NCBI GenBank assembly: GCA_963966185.1
Contig: CAWZYM010000158.1
Location: 1 to 64,000, forward strand
From: Rhabditoides inermis
Taxonomy: Eukaryota > Nematoda > Chromadorea > Rhabditida > Rhabditidae
Direction: 5' to 3'
DNA length: 64,000 nt
Below the pieces are notes generated by a model. It did no database searches. It was not told the DNA's origin and saw only the letters and a program-made list of their open reading frames with translations. Position numbers and translations under genes: made by a program. Numbering within the stretch: the first letter of the stretch is position 1; every line of letters starts with the position of its first letter. Below are positions 1-11,699 of the stretch, piece after piece.

Positions 1-107
1 TACTTGCTAACAAGGCAACATCAAGTCAAAGTCGACCTCTCTTTCTGAACAGCTGAGCAAGAGAGACACAGTATGAGAGCGTGAGAGGAGGGGAAACAGG
101 CACTTAC

Positions 108-328
108 CTTCTAAACGGCAGTGAGGGGCAGGATCGGAAGATCTGTCGGATGGCCGTCTGCATGAATCCGAAAGGACACCAGTACGGAGGGTGGTACACG
201 CTGCAATCGACGATTCTCTCTCCCTCCCTCTTCCCTCTTCCCTCCCGCACTCACTGATCGAGCGTCTTCACGTGCCGCCTCAGCCGATCATCGAACGCGC
301 TTCCAAACTTGACATAGAGCCGTGCCCG
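108..328 (-). CDS. partial alpha/beta-hydrolase-like protein (ABHD1/3-type), two internal exons
   Basis: Two minus-strand exons join in phase: 328-255 (acceptor after ATTACAG, donor GTGAGT) and 200-108 (acceptor ATTGCAG, donor GTAAGT). Their product contains HPPYWCPFGFMQT and FRSCPSLPFRR. In the ABHD1/ABHD3 family a similar tryptophan- and proline-rich stretch, with a GxxQT-like motif, precedes the hydrolase core, so I infer the N-terminal part of such an enzyme. The catalytic Ser-Asp-His region would lie to the left of the window. I could not fix the start exon between 329 and 616. The gene follows the VPS33B homologue on the same strand, so a shared operon is possible. The exon structure is fairly secure; the family assignment is tentative. 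Confidence 0.5.
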
Positions 329-616
329 CTGTAATCAGAGAACATTCCCCCATCACTCTCCAGACACTGCGACCACAAAAACCACACACGGGTCCAGCTG
401 ATACGACATGTCACACCACCCTGCCCCCATCCAACAACCCCGCATAGGTAACACACAAGAACAAGCCAGCAATCAATCTACATTTATCTCCCACGCCTTC
501 TGTACAAATAAAACGCGTACAAAAACACGATATCGCACAACTCTCTCACTGATCACAGAGGCGCCAGTCGGCAATAAATAAATACTCTAACGAGAACGAG
601 GGCCATACAACGGGCA

Positions 617-2515
617 CTACTCGACTGTCGCCTCGGCCATGGTCTGTAGCCACGTCTCCCTGTGCACCACGTCGGTGGCGGCGATGATGAGGCGGAAGTT
701 GCTCTGCTGGGCGAGCAGACGGAGCGCGGCCACCTCCGCGTAGCTCACTCCTCCCACAAAGAAGACGAGCACGGCGCGTCGCATCCTGCTGTCCGGGCGC
801 TTCTCCGCCGGCACCACACTGTACTCTTCCGAGAACACGGCAGACTCGCCCCATGTTCGCCGCAGCTCCGCTCCCTGCCATCCACGAGTCATCCAGTCAG
901 ACACCACCTCAACAAATCAATCTCAATATTTTTCTCACACCTTTTCTACACTGGATTATGAATAAAATTCAAATAAATGTGTACTTTTCTACCTGACACA
1001 ATGGCGGCGTGAACGCTCCACTGAATACGTAGCTCATCTGGTCGGGGTTCTTCACGTCCACCGGCTTGGCCTCGTTGGTAGGCCGCAGTCCCATGCGCTT
1101 GATGAGGTACGGAAGAGAGGGAGAGTCGCCCGATGCCTTTGTCGGCAGTGGAACAGGCAGAGTGGGAAGGATCTGGAATGCACTATTTACAACGTCCATC
1201 CCACAGACAACCCACCTTCTGCTTCTCCACTAACAGTCGCTTCGTGCCGAGAGTGTGCAGCACCGGCATGTATTCGTATCCGTAGCAGTGCATGAACACA
1301 CTCTTGAACTGCTGCAGCAGCTTTGCGGGGAGGCCTGTCGATGCGACCGACGCGAGACATGCAAGCAGCAGCACCTCCACGGCGAGAGCGCGCGCAGACA
1401 GCAGTCTTCCAGAAACGCCACCAGCTCCGTCGGCTCCACACTCCCGGCGATCAGTCGGTGCTCGAGTGAGAACCGCGTCGCCGCGCCCTCTGCCGCTCCC
1501 CGCGTCAGCACCTCTTCGCATGCACAAATGTGCGTCTCCAACTGGCGGTGTTGCGAGCGCAGTGCCTTGAGCTCGTCCTGCACGAACTTCTTCATCTCCT
1601 GCACCTGCGCCAAGCCGACTCCCCTGTCGAATCCGCCCTGTACTTCGCGCGCCTTGGCCGACAGGTACGGGAACACTGCCGTCATGTGGCGGTTGCGCAC
1701 GGACGCGAACACGTCGTCGTTGTTGTCGAGCAGGACGGGGCGGGGCTTGGACGGACTCGCGCCCTCGTCCCCCTCCTTCTTGCTCTCCAGCATCGCCTTG
1801 CCGCAGCTGATCTTGAACGTGTCGTGCAGCTGCGCCTCGTATGTCAGCCCAGTGAGCAGCACACTCGCCGGGTCCGTCTGTCTATCAAAGACGAACAGGT
1901 GGGAGACGGACTGGTCGGGCGAGGCGCGCGGCTCGCCCTTCTCCGCGTACAACTTCTTCGCCAGCTTCCACGCGTTCACCGCTGCCGGACCCAGTCCGTA
2001 GACCGTCGGGATCTGCCCGTACAGGGACTGCATCTGCCACAGACAATGCGCCACAGCCAGCAGGTCGGGGCGGTGCGAGCAGGGAGCTCCAGCGAGAACA
2101 GGTCCGACTCGAGCGGCAGCAGACCCAGGTTGAGCTCGGCCTCCTCGAGGATGCCTATCACACCCTGCGCCTCCAGCTCGCGGTCGCACACGGCGAGGCG
2201 GCGGTGCACCCAGATGACGGCGATGGTGCGGTCGGGGTTGGCGCGGCACTGCGATGCGAGCAGGCGGGCCGTGGCGAGGGAGGGACGGAGGAGGAACACG
2301 CGCCGGGCCACCTGCGCATCCCAGGGGGCCGAGTCGCGCAGCGGCAGCACTCGCACCACGTCGTGGCCCTGCAGCAGACTCATCGACGCCACCTTGTCCA
2401 GCGGCCTCAGCAGACTGGGACACACCACGAGCTCCTTGCGTCCGGGGAACGACTCCAGAAGGTGCATCAGCTCCCGCCGCACCACCTCCCGAAGGAGACC
2501 GAGCGGCTCGTCCAT
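617..2515 (-). CDS. vps33b: VPS33B homologue (Sec1/Munc18 family), with two frame breaks
   Basis: Sec1/Munc18-family protein of the VPS33B type. With VIPAS39/VPS16B, VPS33B acts in endosome, lysosome and specialised vesicle trafficking. Exons: 2515-1216, 1172-993, 907-617. Recognisable segments in order are a Sec1 N-terminal domain, a stretch containing QSLYGQIPTVYGLG, FDRQTDPASVLLTGLTYE, MKKFVQDELKALRSQHR (very like VPS33B, unlike VPS33A), KNPDQMSYVFSGAF and a C-terminal VLVFFVGGVSYAEVAALR. The start ATG lies two bases after a TTTCAG acceptor, so the transcript is probably trans-spliced. Exon 1 changes frame twice, near 2,070-2,080 and in a GC-dinucleotide run at 1,388-1,395. Both breaks go the same way (one base missing or two extra); correcting both gives about 590 residues, close to the family size of about 617. 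Assembly error and recent pseudogenisation are both possible. Confidence 0.85.
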
Positions 2516-2958
2516 ACCTGAAACATAAGCAAGGTGGAGAGATATGGCGTGATAGCGCGGGTACGACAAAGACCGCGAAACGCGAATTCGAGAGAGAGAA
2601 GAAAGTGTGTTGCACCTGACAAGTATGGTTCTGCTGCGTGTGTGTTACACATTGAACGAAATACAATTCAACATCCACCGAACAGTATAACAATTGATAC
2701 TTTCAAAACAGAAAACATACAGAAGAAGAATCATGACCATTAATCGCAGCGCCTTCTTTGAAAATGTCATCGTCATGCGCAACTACGATTCCAAAGTACG
2801 CGGCAAGTACATGCGACCAAACAAGGGACACAATTTCAGGTAGGAGAAAATACACATGACAGTTAGCACGCCAAAATACCGAAAAGTGCGTACAGTTACC
2901 CCCACAAAAGTTCGTCTGCAGCAGTGGACATGCAACATTGGGGTGGAAACGGACTCAC

Positions 2959-3036
2959 ATCGGCGACGCCTCTGGTGTAGGTGTAGAAGAAGATGGGGAT
3001 GGCTGAGAGGAGGGCGAGCGGGATCAGCCACCACAT
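2959..3036 (-). CDS. possible first exon with N-terminal membrane segment
   Basis: An ATG at 3036 opens a 26-codon reading frame starting MWWLIPLALLSAIPIFF and ending in phase 0 at a good GTGAGT donor (2958). The hydrophobic stretch would act as a signal peptide or membrane anchor. No convincing second exon is seen on this strand before the VPS33B gene begins at 2,515, so this may be a relic or a coincidental ORF. I do not recognise the family. Confidence 0.25.
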
Positions 3037-3381
3037 TGCGACGATCGGGGAGGCGGCGGCGGCCGAGAGAGAATGCCTGCCAAGAACAGAGTACGCAGCG
3101 CTCACCCGCACGCAGCCTGATAAGCGAGAGTGGGCGGGATGTCGATAGAGTGAGCAAGCTCGCAGCTCTAAAAGCGCGCCGCTGCTGCAGCAGAACCAAC
3201 AGGTGCAACGGTGAGGGAAGAGAGAGGAACGTACATGGTATCACAAAACACAATTGGAAACCAGTTAAAGCAGCTATTATGTTCAAAAAATGGTAAAATT
3301 CCCGAAAACACATTTTTTCGTATTTTTCGACATTTTGGCAATGGGGCGCGCAAAGAATGTAAAAATTTACAATATTTTTTG

Positions 3382-5932
3382 CCATTTTCTTGGACATTTT
3401 TCTGCATTTTTTTCGCTATTTTTCGACATTTATTTTGTATTATTTTACAATTTTTGGGAACTTAATAGCTGCTTAAGTAAAGACAATTATGAGTAAAACT
3501 GTAAAACGCAGTCGAGTAATCGCGGTGAGCGAATGAAAAGATGAACATATGATCAAAAAATAGTACAGGCTACGATAGCTCGAATAATTATTTACTTGTT
3601 ATTTTTACGCGAATATTCGTTCATAACAACGTATTATTTAAATCGTGTTTATTATTAGTTTATTTTTCAAAGTTTATTATTACCGTGAATTATTTTCATT
3701 GAAAGTAATACAAAAAGTATAGCGATTGTAATGTAAGCATGGTAGTGGTCTAGTAGGTTTGGTAATGGTTTGGTAGCTTAGCTTAGTGATTCGTTCATGA
3801 AAAGTCTATACACAAAGTTTATTGTTGGTTCCCTTTTTTCACTGCATATCATATATGCATGGTTTACGCATGATTTTCATATACGTCAATCCGATGACGA
3901 AATGAATCTTAGAAAAAGAGATAACTGATAACATCGTAATGAGCAACAACAGAGACACGAGGAAGAAGAGATGTATCTAAAGGATAGGATAGGAAAAATG
4001 AACGTGAACAGAATCAATCATTTTAAATATCTGAAGAGGATAAAACGAGTAAACGCAATCTTGACCACACTCATTGATCGAGATCTAGCTATCTTTCTCT
4101 GTGTTACAACAAAAGGTGTCGACAATACGTTGTAGCCACTCATGCTTGTAATCTGTACTCTCTCACTCTCTCACGAGCTGTACTTTCCCACTCCCACCTC
4201 TCTCTCTCTATCTCTATCTCCTCCCCCCTCTCTCTTCCTCCCTCCCTCCCTTCCCTCCCTCCCCTCCCCCTCTCTCTCCCTTCCTCGTATAAACCGTACC
4301 ATTGTGAGCTACTAACAGCTGATTGTTCATCTCGATGAAGCCCGGCAATCAGTTAGCACAACTGTCAGGTGAAAGGGCAGAAACAGTGTGTGTGTGCTAT
4401 GTAGGCTGTGCATGTCTTTTTGCTTTGCCTTATAATAACGATACGTTTTCTGATCTAATCTCTTATCTTCTTTCTGGCAGTAGCGGACCAATGTCTTTGG
4501 ATCATCATCCCCTCATAAATCGATTATCGCCTCGTTGATCAATCGAGTGATCGGAAGTGTCCCTGGATCGCCGGGGCGTCGGCCGTTCATTAGTGAGAGT
4601 AACGCGATCCTATCAGATCGCAGATGTGTACTGGCACATGTCAACTTGATTCATTCCACCACGTTGCAATTCAAATCTGTCAATTTGGATCTCGGATCCC
4701 GTTTCTTTCTTCATTAACATCAATACTATAATAATAAGACGACATGTACAAATGTTGTGTAGCGAGTATAGTACGATAATTGTGATAATCTGAATTAATC
4801 ATGCTTGACGCGCGAGCGTGACGCCTCAACGACCACACGCATCACGCCACTATACGGCTATAATCGAGGACCTCACGTGACTCGTCAATTACGTGCCTTC
4901 ACCCTTTTTCCTCACCGGGCCACCGGGTCAGGTTGACCCATTAAGTATCGCATAATGGTCGCTGACCGCACAATAATGTACACATTCGGCGCGGCAGCCT
5001 TCTGTCAGCCGGTCGGTTGTTTGCACATCTCCTTTGTCACTCCCTCTCACCGCATCTCTCTATGTCACCTCTCCAAAGAAACCAGCATCACCCCCACTGG
5101 ATCGATACTGCGTGTTTACGCGCAGTGACTTGTTTACGCGCAGTGAGTAGCTGGTGCGAGTGGTCTAGCTCTAGCCATTGCGCGCCGGCTGGCTGTTGTT
5201 GTGTCGCTCTCTGACTCTCGTAAACAGGCGTTCGCGTTCTCAGACCGGTACCGCCCCTACTGGCTAGGCGCTGGGCGAAGACCATCTGTCGCGGCGGCCC
5301 GCCCCTCTCGCATGCGCTAGCTAGAGCGACTCCAGCTGTTCCCAGCGACCCCTCCCGGCCCACGCCTCCTCGACCCCGCATCGATTCGATAATCATGGTC
5401 CGCGCGCCTGAGTGTGGTGAGTTACATCGGTGCATCTCTCTTTCCTCTCACTGTGGGCGTCTCTCTCTCCCTGCCAGCCTGTCGAACCGGATTCCGATCG
5501 ACGCTCGTTATGCGCTCTCGACACTTGATCGCTTTTTTCAAGTCGCGTTCCCTCGTCTCTCTCGCATAATCGTTGCGCAATTCTAGTGTTTTGCATACTA
5601 TTGCATCACAATGAATGTGAAGATGCTACGCGGTGCTAGGTACACGTTGCGTTATGGAATTTCGCCTCAAAAACGCTGATCACTTTCTTCTTTATCGCGA
5701 GATCACAGCGCTTGCACTGTTTTTGTTTGTTGTCGTAACTACGTCTCTTATCTTGCTTTCCTTCTTAACCACGTTCTCTCTATATGGAACCGCAGCAGTT
5801 TCCATCTACGGAACTGGTGTTCGTTTTTGCTGCGCAGAATGCATTGCATGCATTTCACCCCCGGTGAGTTGTTCTGGACACTGGACTAGCTCGCAAAAAG
5901 GCTCGGTCCTGCGACCACCCGGATCGATCGAG
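3382..5932. repeat. tandem duplication, unit 1 (about 2.55 kb)
   Basis: The left unit of a direct tandem duplication. Sequence from CCATTTTCTTGGACATTTTT onward recurs, in the same order, from 5,933. The offset is 2,551 bp at the start and becomes 2,553 bp after a few one-base length changes in homopolymers and around the CTCC tract (about 4,195-4,285). No other difference was noticed by eye, so the event is very recent or is an assembly artefact. The unit contains an AT-rich half (about 3,380-4,100), a pyrimidine-rich tract, a GC-rich promoter-like block (about 4,800-5,394) and a 22-base coding first exon (5,395-5,416). Confidence 0.95.
4820..5394 (+). promoter_or_regulatory. promoter-like block upstream of first exon, copy 1
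   Basis: A GC-rich block in front of the ATG at 5,395. It contains a perfect palindromic nuclear-receptor-type site, GGTCAGGTTGACC (4,926-4,938), a CACGTG E-box near 4,874, and two TGTTTAC forkhead-type motifs (5,113-5,119 and 5,131-5,137) inside a repeated TGTTTACGCGCAGTGA. These motifs are visible; their use is inference. The whole block recurs 2,553 bp downstream. Confidence 0.45.
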
Positions 5933-8900
5933 CCATTTTCTTGGACATTTTTCTGCATTTTTTTCGCTATTTTTCGACATTTATTTTGTATTATTTTACA
6001 ATTTTTGGGAACTTAATAGCTGCTTAAGTAAAGACAATTATGAGTAAAACTGTAAAACGCAGTCGAGTAATCGCGGTGAGCGAATGAAAAGATGAACATA
6101 TGATCAAAAAATAGTACAGGCTACGATAGCTCGAATAATTATTTACTTGTTATTTTTACGCGAATATTCGTTCATAACAACGTATTATTTAAATCGTGTT
6201 TATTATTAGTTTATTTTTCAAAGTTTATTATTACCGTGAATTATTTTCATTGAAAGTAATACAAAAAGTATAGCGATTGTAATGTAAGCATGGTAGTGGT
6301 CTAGTAGGTTTGGTAATGGTTTGGTAGCTTAGCTTAGTGATTCGTTCATGAAAAGTCTATACACAAAGTTTATTGTTGGTTCCCTTTTTTCACTGCATAT
6401 CATATATGCATGGTTTACGCATGATTTTCATATACGTCAATCCGATGACGAAATGAATCTTAGAAAAAGAGATAACTGATAACATCGTAATGAGCAACAA
6501 CAGAGACACGAGGAAGAAGAGATGTATCTAAAGGATAGGATAGGAAAAATGAACGTGAACAGAATCAATCATTTTAAATATCTGAAGAGGATAAAACGAG
6601 TAAACGCAATCTTGACCACACTCATTGATCGAGATCTAGCTATCTTTCTCTGTGTTACAACAAAAGGTGTCGACAATACGTTGTAGCCACTCATGCTTTG
6701 TAATCTGTACTCTCTCACTCTCTCACGAGCTGTACTTTCCCACTCCCACCTCTCTCTCTCTATCTCTATCTCCTCCCCCCTCTCTCTTCCTCCCTCCCTC
6801 CCTCCCTCCCTCCCCTCCCCCTCTCTCTCCCTTCCTCGTATAAACCGTACCATTGTGAGCTACTAACAGCTGATTGTTCATCTCGATGAAGCCCGGCAAT
6901 CAGTTAGCACAACTGTCAGGTGAAAGGGCAGAAACAGTGTGTGTGTGCTATGTAGGCTGTGCATGTCTTTTTTGCTTTGCCTTATAATAACGATACGTTT
7001 TCTGATCTAATCTCTTATCTTCTTTTCTGGCAGTAGCGGACCAATGTCTTTGGATCATCATCCCCTCATAAATCGATTATCGCCTCGTTGATCAATCGAG
7101 TGATCGGAAGTGTCCCTGGATCGCCGGGGCGTCGGCCGTTCATTAGTGAGAGTAACGCGATCCTATCAGATCGCAGATGTGTACTGGCACATGTCAACTT
7201 GATTCATTCCACCACGTTGCAATTCAAATCTGTCAATTTGGATCTCGGATCCCGTTTCTTTCTTCATTAACATCAATACTATAATAATAAGACGACATGT
7301 ACAAATGTTGTGTAGCGAGTATAGTACGATAATTGTGATAATCTGAATTAATCATGCTTGACGCGCGAGCGTGACGCCTCAACGACCACACGCATCACGC
7401 CACTATACGGCTATAATCGAGGACCTCACGTGACTCGTCAATTACGTGCCTTCACCCTTTTTCCTCACCGGGCCACCGGGTCAGGTTGACCCATTAAGTA
7501 TCGCATAATGGTCGCTGACCGCACAATAATGTACACATTCGGCGCGGCAGCCTTCTGTCAGCCGGTCGGTTGTTTGCACATCTCCTTTGTCACTCCCTCT
7601 CACCGCATCTCTCTATGTCACCTCTCCAAAGAAACCAGCATCACCCCCACTGGATCGATACTGCGTGTTTACGCGCAGTGACTTGTTTACGCGCAGTGAG
7701 TAGCTGGTGCGAGTGGTCTAGCTCTAGCCATTGCGCGCCGGCTGGCTGTTGTTGTGTCGCTCTCTGACTCTCGTAAACAGGCGTTCGCGTTCTCAGACCG
7801 GTACCGCCCCTACTGGCTAGGCGCTGGGCGAAGACCATCTGTCGCGGCGGCCCGCCCCTCTCGCATGCGCTAGCTAGAGCGACTCCAGCTGTTCCCAGCG
7901 ACCCCTCCCGGCCCACGCCTCCTCGACCCCGCATCGATTCGATAATCATGGTCCGCGCGCCTGAGTGTGGTGAGTTACATCGGTGCATCTCTCTTTCCTC
8001 TCACTGTGGGCGTCTCTCTCTCCCTGCCAGCCTGTCGAACCGGATTCCGATCGACGCTCGTTATGCGCTCTCGACACTTGATCGCTTTTTTCAAGTCGCG
8101 TTCCCTCGTCTCTCTCGCATAATCGTTGCGCAATTCTAGTGTTTTGCATACTATTGCATCACAATGAATGTGAAGATGCTACGCGGTGCTAGGTACACGT
8201 TGCGTTATGGAATTTCGCCTCAAAAACGCTGATCACTTTCTTCTTTATCGCGAGATCACAGCGCTTGCACTGTTTTTGTTTGTTGTCGTAACTACGTCTC
8301 TTATCTTGCTTTCCTTCTTAACCACGTTCTCTCTATATGGAACCGCAGCAGTTTCCATCTACGGAACTGGTGTTCGTTTTTGCTGCGCAGAATGCATTGC
8401 ATGCATTTCACCCCCGGTGAGTTGTTCTGGACACTGGACTAGCTCGCAAAAAGGCTCGGTCCTGCGACCACCCGGATCGATCGAGCATTCTTCCCCGGCT
8501 GAATCATCCACTTCCAAATATGCGGCATGAAGGAAGCGAAGGGAATTGTTTATTGTCAGTGAGTGTCATGCGGACACTAGCAGACGAGTGCATGCGTACT
8601 CGGCGTGCACATGGACTAATCGGCGGCTAATCGGCTCTCCTCTCCCCGAAGAGACTAGAGCAGCCTGCGGCGGCTCTCCCACGGCTGCCCGCATTTTTCC
8701 CCGGAGGTGTGTGCACGCCTGCACTTTGCCTCATATAGTCACGCGTTCCATCGCGTCCAGTGCGAGTTTCACGAGTTCAGTCAGCATAAAACGGCAATGA
8801 GACACACTGATCCACATTCTAGTGTATCTAGTCGTTGGTCCGATCCTCAATTAGTGTCTGGCACTCACCTCTGCTCGAGGGAATGCTCTCTAGTGGTTGT

Positions 8901-10374
8901 GGGTTGGCCGAGCACTCCCTGCTCTCTCACGGAGGCGCAGCCATGCCATACCTCGTAAACAATCCCCTCGTAGTAGTCAGACTCCAGACTTGTACTCTAT
9001 CCGATTCCCGCGTCTCTTGACGCAAACAAAATGTCCTCGTATAGTGTGAGACCCGCCTACTTTTTGTTGTTGAGACATCAACTGTTTCTTCTTCGCTCTC
9101 GCTGTGAACTGTCGCCGTTAGTGATTCAAGCACTTATAATGAGTAATGTAATAAGTGTTAAACGTCATATGTCTGGTGGCTCGTGATTCACGGATCTTCG
9201 CAGTTCCTTCCCTATTCCCTATTCATTATCACTAGTCGCATGCGCTTTTTGTATAACTTTTCCAACAGCATTCTTCTCGCTAATCGTTTTGCATCAACAT
9301 TTCGCGACTATTTTTTGTGGTTGCCATCGACAGTCACTTTGCCATTAGAACAAATGTATTTTCTGCAGTCAGTTGCCCCTTTTTAATAGGGCCATTATCT
9401 GACCAATAGCGGTTCCTATTGACTTGACTGTTCATACCAGCTGTCTCCATCCTCCTTGATGTGTCTTCTTGTTTTTCCACTGCATAACAGTTGCTACCAC
9501 CTCCATGACTAACGCGAACTTCCCCCTTGATGGCTCTTTTTCACTTGGATAACCGTGTGTGTGATTGCAGTCACCTCTCCCCCGCTCGCCACCCTGTCGT
9601 CGTCGTCGCAGTCTCCGCAGTTGTCGTCCGGCCGCCCGCGGGTGCGTCTGCCGGTGCGCCGCGTGCACCGCCTCGACTCGGCCGACTCGCAGAGCAGCGA
9701 CGCCAGCCTCGCCTCCTCCAACTCCTCCTCCGAGTCGATCAAGGCGCCCATGCCCGGCGAGTACGACGGATACGTCGAGGTGCGTGGATCAACCTGTGTG
9801 CACTTGATTGATTCCACTGCTATTGTTGTCATCGTGAAGTTTACGAATTGATTGCAGGGTCGTCAGCTGGAAGAGCCTATCGCTCGCGATCTCGACACGC
9901 TGCACGCGGCACGCATCCAGCTCAGGTGGGTATCGATTGGGTTATCGATTGATCAGCTGTTTCCGGTCTATTCCGCTCGCATGCGCCATGAGATCACCGT
10001 GTTTTTGTTTGGTTACACAGCGCGGCGGCCCGGCCCGGCCCGCATGGTTCTTGTCGTTCTTATATGTTGTGTGCTGTGTGACGTTAGTCAAAGTATGCGT
10101 TGCGAGGAAAACGTTCAGCGATGATCAAGTGCAGTAAAATGAAACGGGCGCAGTAAACGTACTAACTGTGAGGCAATATCATCAAGGAGTATCTCATATA
10201 GATCGAAATGTTAGAGAGTAGATCAATGGCTCTTTGTAGATCAGAGTGTGAGTACTGGTAGATCAATGGATTATGGTTTGCCATTTCAGGGAGGATGTGT
10301 GCCGTCGTGACATGCAGTACCTGGTGGCGCAGTTCCGTCGGGAGCGTCGCGATGAGATGCGCGACTCGAAGTAG
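5395..10374 (+). CDS. small serine-rich protein of unknown function with duplicated first exon
   Basis: Four coding exons join in phase: 5395-5416 (or its identical duplicate 7948-7969), 9571-9779, 9858-9925 and 10290-10374, giving 127 residues. The first exon encodes MVRAPEC and ends at GTGAGT. The middle is basic and then serine-rich (DSADSQSSDASLASSNSS), followed by MPGEYDGYVE. The C-terminus is a charged, probably helical segment (RRDMQYLVAQFRRERRDEM). No signal peptide, membrane segment or known domain is visible, and I do not recognise the family. The tandem duplication placed two copies of promoter plus exon 1 in front of one gene body, so two transcripts with the same protein could arise. 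Agreement of phase and splice sites makes the model fairly good; the protein's role is unknown. Confidence 0.6.
5933..8485. repeat. tandem duplication, unit 2 (about 2.55 kb)
   Basis: The right unit of the duplication that starts at 3,382. The junction with unit 1 is at GATCGATCGAGC/CATTTTC (about 5,932), with a two- or three-base overlap. After 8,485 the sequence leaves the repeat with GAGCATTCTTCCCC, whereas unit 1 continues at the same point into unit 2. Unit 2 carries the second copy of the promoter block and of the 22-base first exon. Confidence 0.95.
7373..7969 (+). promoter_or_regulatory. promoter block and first exon, copy 2
   Basis: Duplicate of the block at 4,820-5,416. It keeps the palindromic GGTCA-n3-TGACC site (7,479-7,491) and the paired TGTTTAC motifs. 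The coding exon 7,948-7,969 keeps its ATG and GTGAGT donor. Being nearer to exon 2 (9,571), this copy may be the main start site. Confidence 0.45.
8486..9570 (+). other. intron sequence, no gene seen
   Basis: Single-copy sequence between the tandem duplication and exon 2 of the serine-rich gene. I see no coding exon or repeat with clear ends. Short open frames here lack splice context. Confidence 0.5.
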
Positions 10375-10804
10375 ATGTGCCCATCTACGCACTAGCCCTC
10401 TGTGATCGTCCCCTCATCAAGGAGACTGGCCACACACCGCTCACCACACACACACTCGCTTTCCCCCACCACTCCTCACCTAACCAACACGACAAAAACT
10501 CGCCTTCGCTGGACGATGTGTGATTGTAAAAAGAGTTTATTTGTAAATTATGTAATAAGTGAGTTTGTATGATAGCAAATTTTTTGGAGACTGTATGTCC
10601 CGCTGAGCGGTTTATTCACGGCTCTTTCAAAAATCTTACGTTGAAAAATGCATGTCACCCAGAGGGTCTCTCTTTCACTCATCGCCTCCCACTCATCGCC
10701 ATTTGTACAAAAGAGATGATGATCGTGCGATAAACGATGTTGAACAAAAGTGTTTATGTGGGAATGTACAATTGAACTATATAAACAATCTAGAAAACGG
10801 GTGA
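10375..10804. other. intergenic, nothing recognised
   Basis: Space between two convergent genes (plus-strand stop at 10,374, minus-strand stop at 10,805). It should contain both 3' UTRs. No coding or repeat signal was found. Confidence 0.5.
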
Positions 10805-11100
10805 TCAGTGCCTATCATGGCTGCCCAGTTGAGCTTGTGCCATCTCTCTCCGCAGCCGCTCACTCCGATACGCCTCCGCCTTGCGCAACACTTCGGGAGA
10901 CAACTCCACGTCCCTGGAAAGAGTACAGTGATGTTAAGTCGATGGAGGTAGATCAATAGAGTGGAACAGTATACTCACTGCATCTTGACGCCGTCGCTGG
11001 CGACCTGGTGTGTGTTGATGACGGAGACGATGAGGAGGAGGGAGCAGATGGCGAGAAGGGGAACGAGACGGGACGGAGTCCACTCCGAAGAGGAAATCAT
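10805..11100 (-). CDS. small single-pass membrane protein, unknown
   Basis: Two exons, 11100-10979 and 10913-10805, joined across a split Gln codon, encode 76 residues. The N-terminal half has one clear membrane helix (about residues 12-29, LVPLLAICSLLLIVSVI); the C-terminal half is charged and helical (SPEVLRKAEAYRSERLRREM). The ATG sits two bases after a TCTCGCAG acceptor, consistent with trans-splicing. Small proteins of this form are common in mitochondrial and ER membranes, but no specific family is recognised. Confidence 0.6.
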
Positions 11101-11699
11101 GCCTGCGAGAAGAATTGTGAGTGGATGTTACTCGGACAGCGAAATACGACAGTTGGTCAATCGCGTAGCAACAGGGTAGATCAAATTGAGAATGATCGAA
11201 AAGATTAGTAGCTAATCAACAACGTCTGGATGTAAAGTGGATCATCATATATCATTCCGAACTCACGAATATGTCTCAATATCTCAAATACCACGTAGAC
11301 CACCCACGTAGAACCTCCGGTAATGCTTCGAATGCACATGCAACATGATTCAAAGAACGGGAATCAATCGATCTCGGTGGAATTCGCGATAACAACACAA
11401 GGGAGGCACAGGCATATTCGAATAGAGCAACCAGCAGGAGAGACCACGACAACGGAATCGCGGCGAGCGAGCACGAAATGAAAACAGTGCACGAATGCAC
11501 GCGTGGCAGTCGGGGAGGGGAGAGCGGATGCCACGCATTGTCCCCACCACTGTGCAAAGCATACCACCCCATCCACTGATCCCGAAAGGCCGAAAGCGAA
11601 ATCATGTCAATGCACAAAAAAGACGCGCACTTCTCCTTCCAATGAACCATCAATGCAACTTTCGCAATGTGCATCATTTCGAGTGAAACTCGCATCGCG
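11101..11699. other. intergenic between divergent small genes
   Basis: About 600 bp between the starts of the minus-strand gene (11,100) and the plus-strand gene (11,700). It should contain both promoters. Open frames exist on both strands but none has splice support or a recognisable product. Confidence 0.45.

Noticed and set aside
2732..2841. Plus-strand exon-like frame MTINRSAFFENVIVMRNYD ending at GTAGGA
   Set aside because: It reads like protein and has a donor, but no compatible downstream exon was found and it overlaps the upstream region of two minus-strand starts. It is too short to report.
5633..6016. 127-codon ORF across the tandem duplication junction, with a hydrophobic stretch
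   Set aside because: It lies in the intron after exon 1, has no splice support, and its end is created by the duplication junction.
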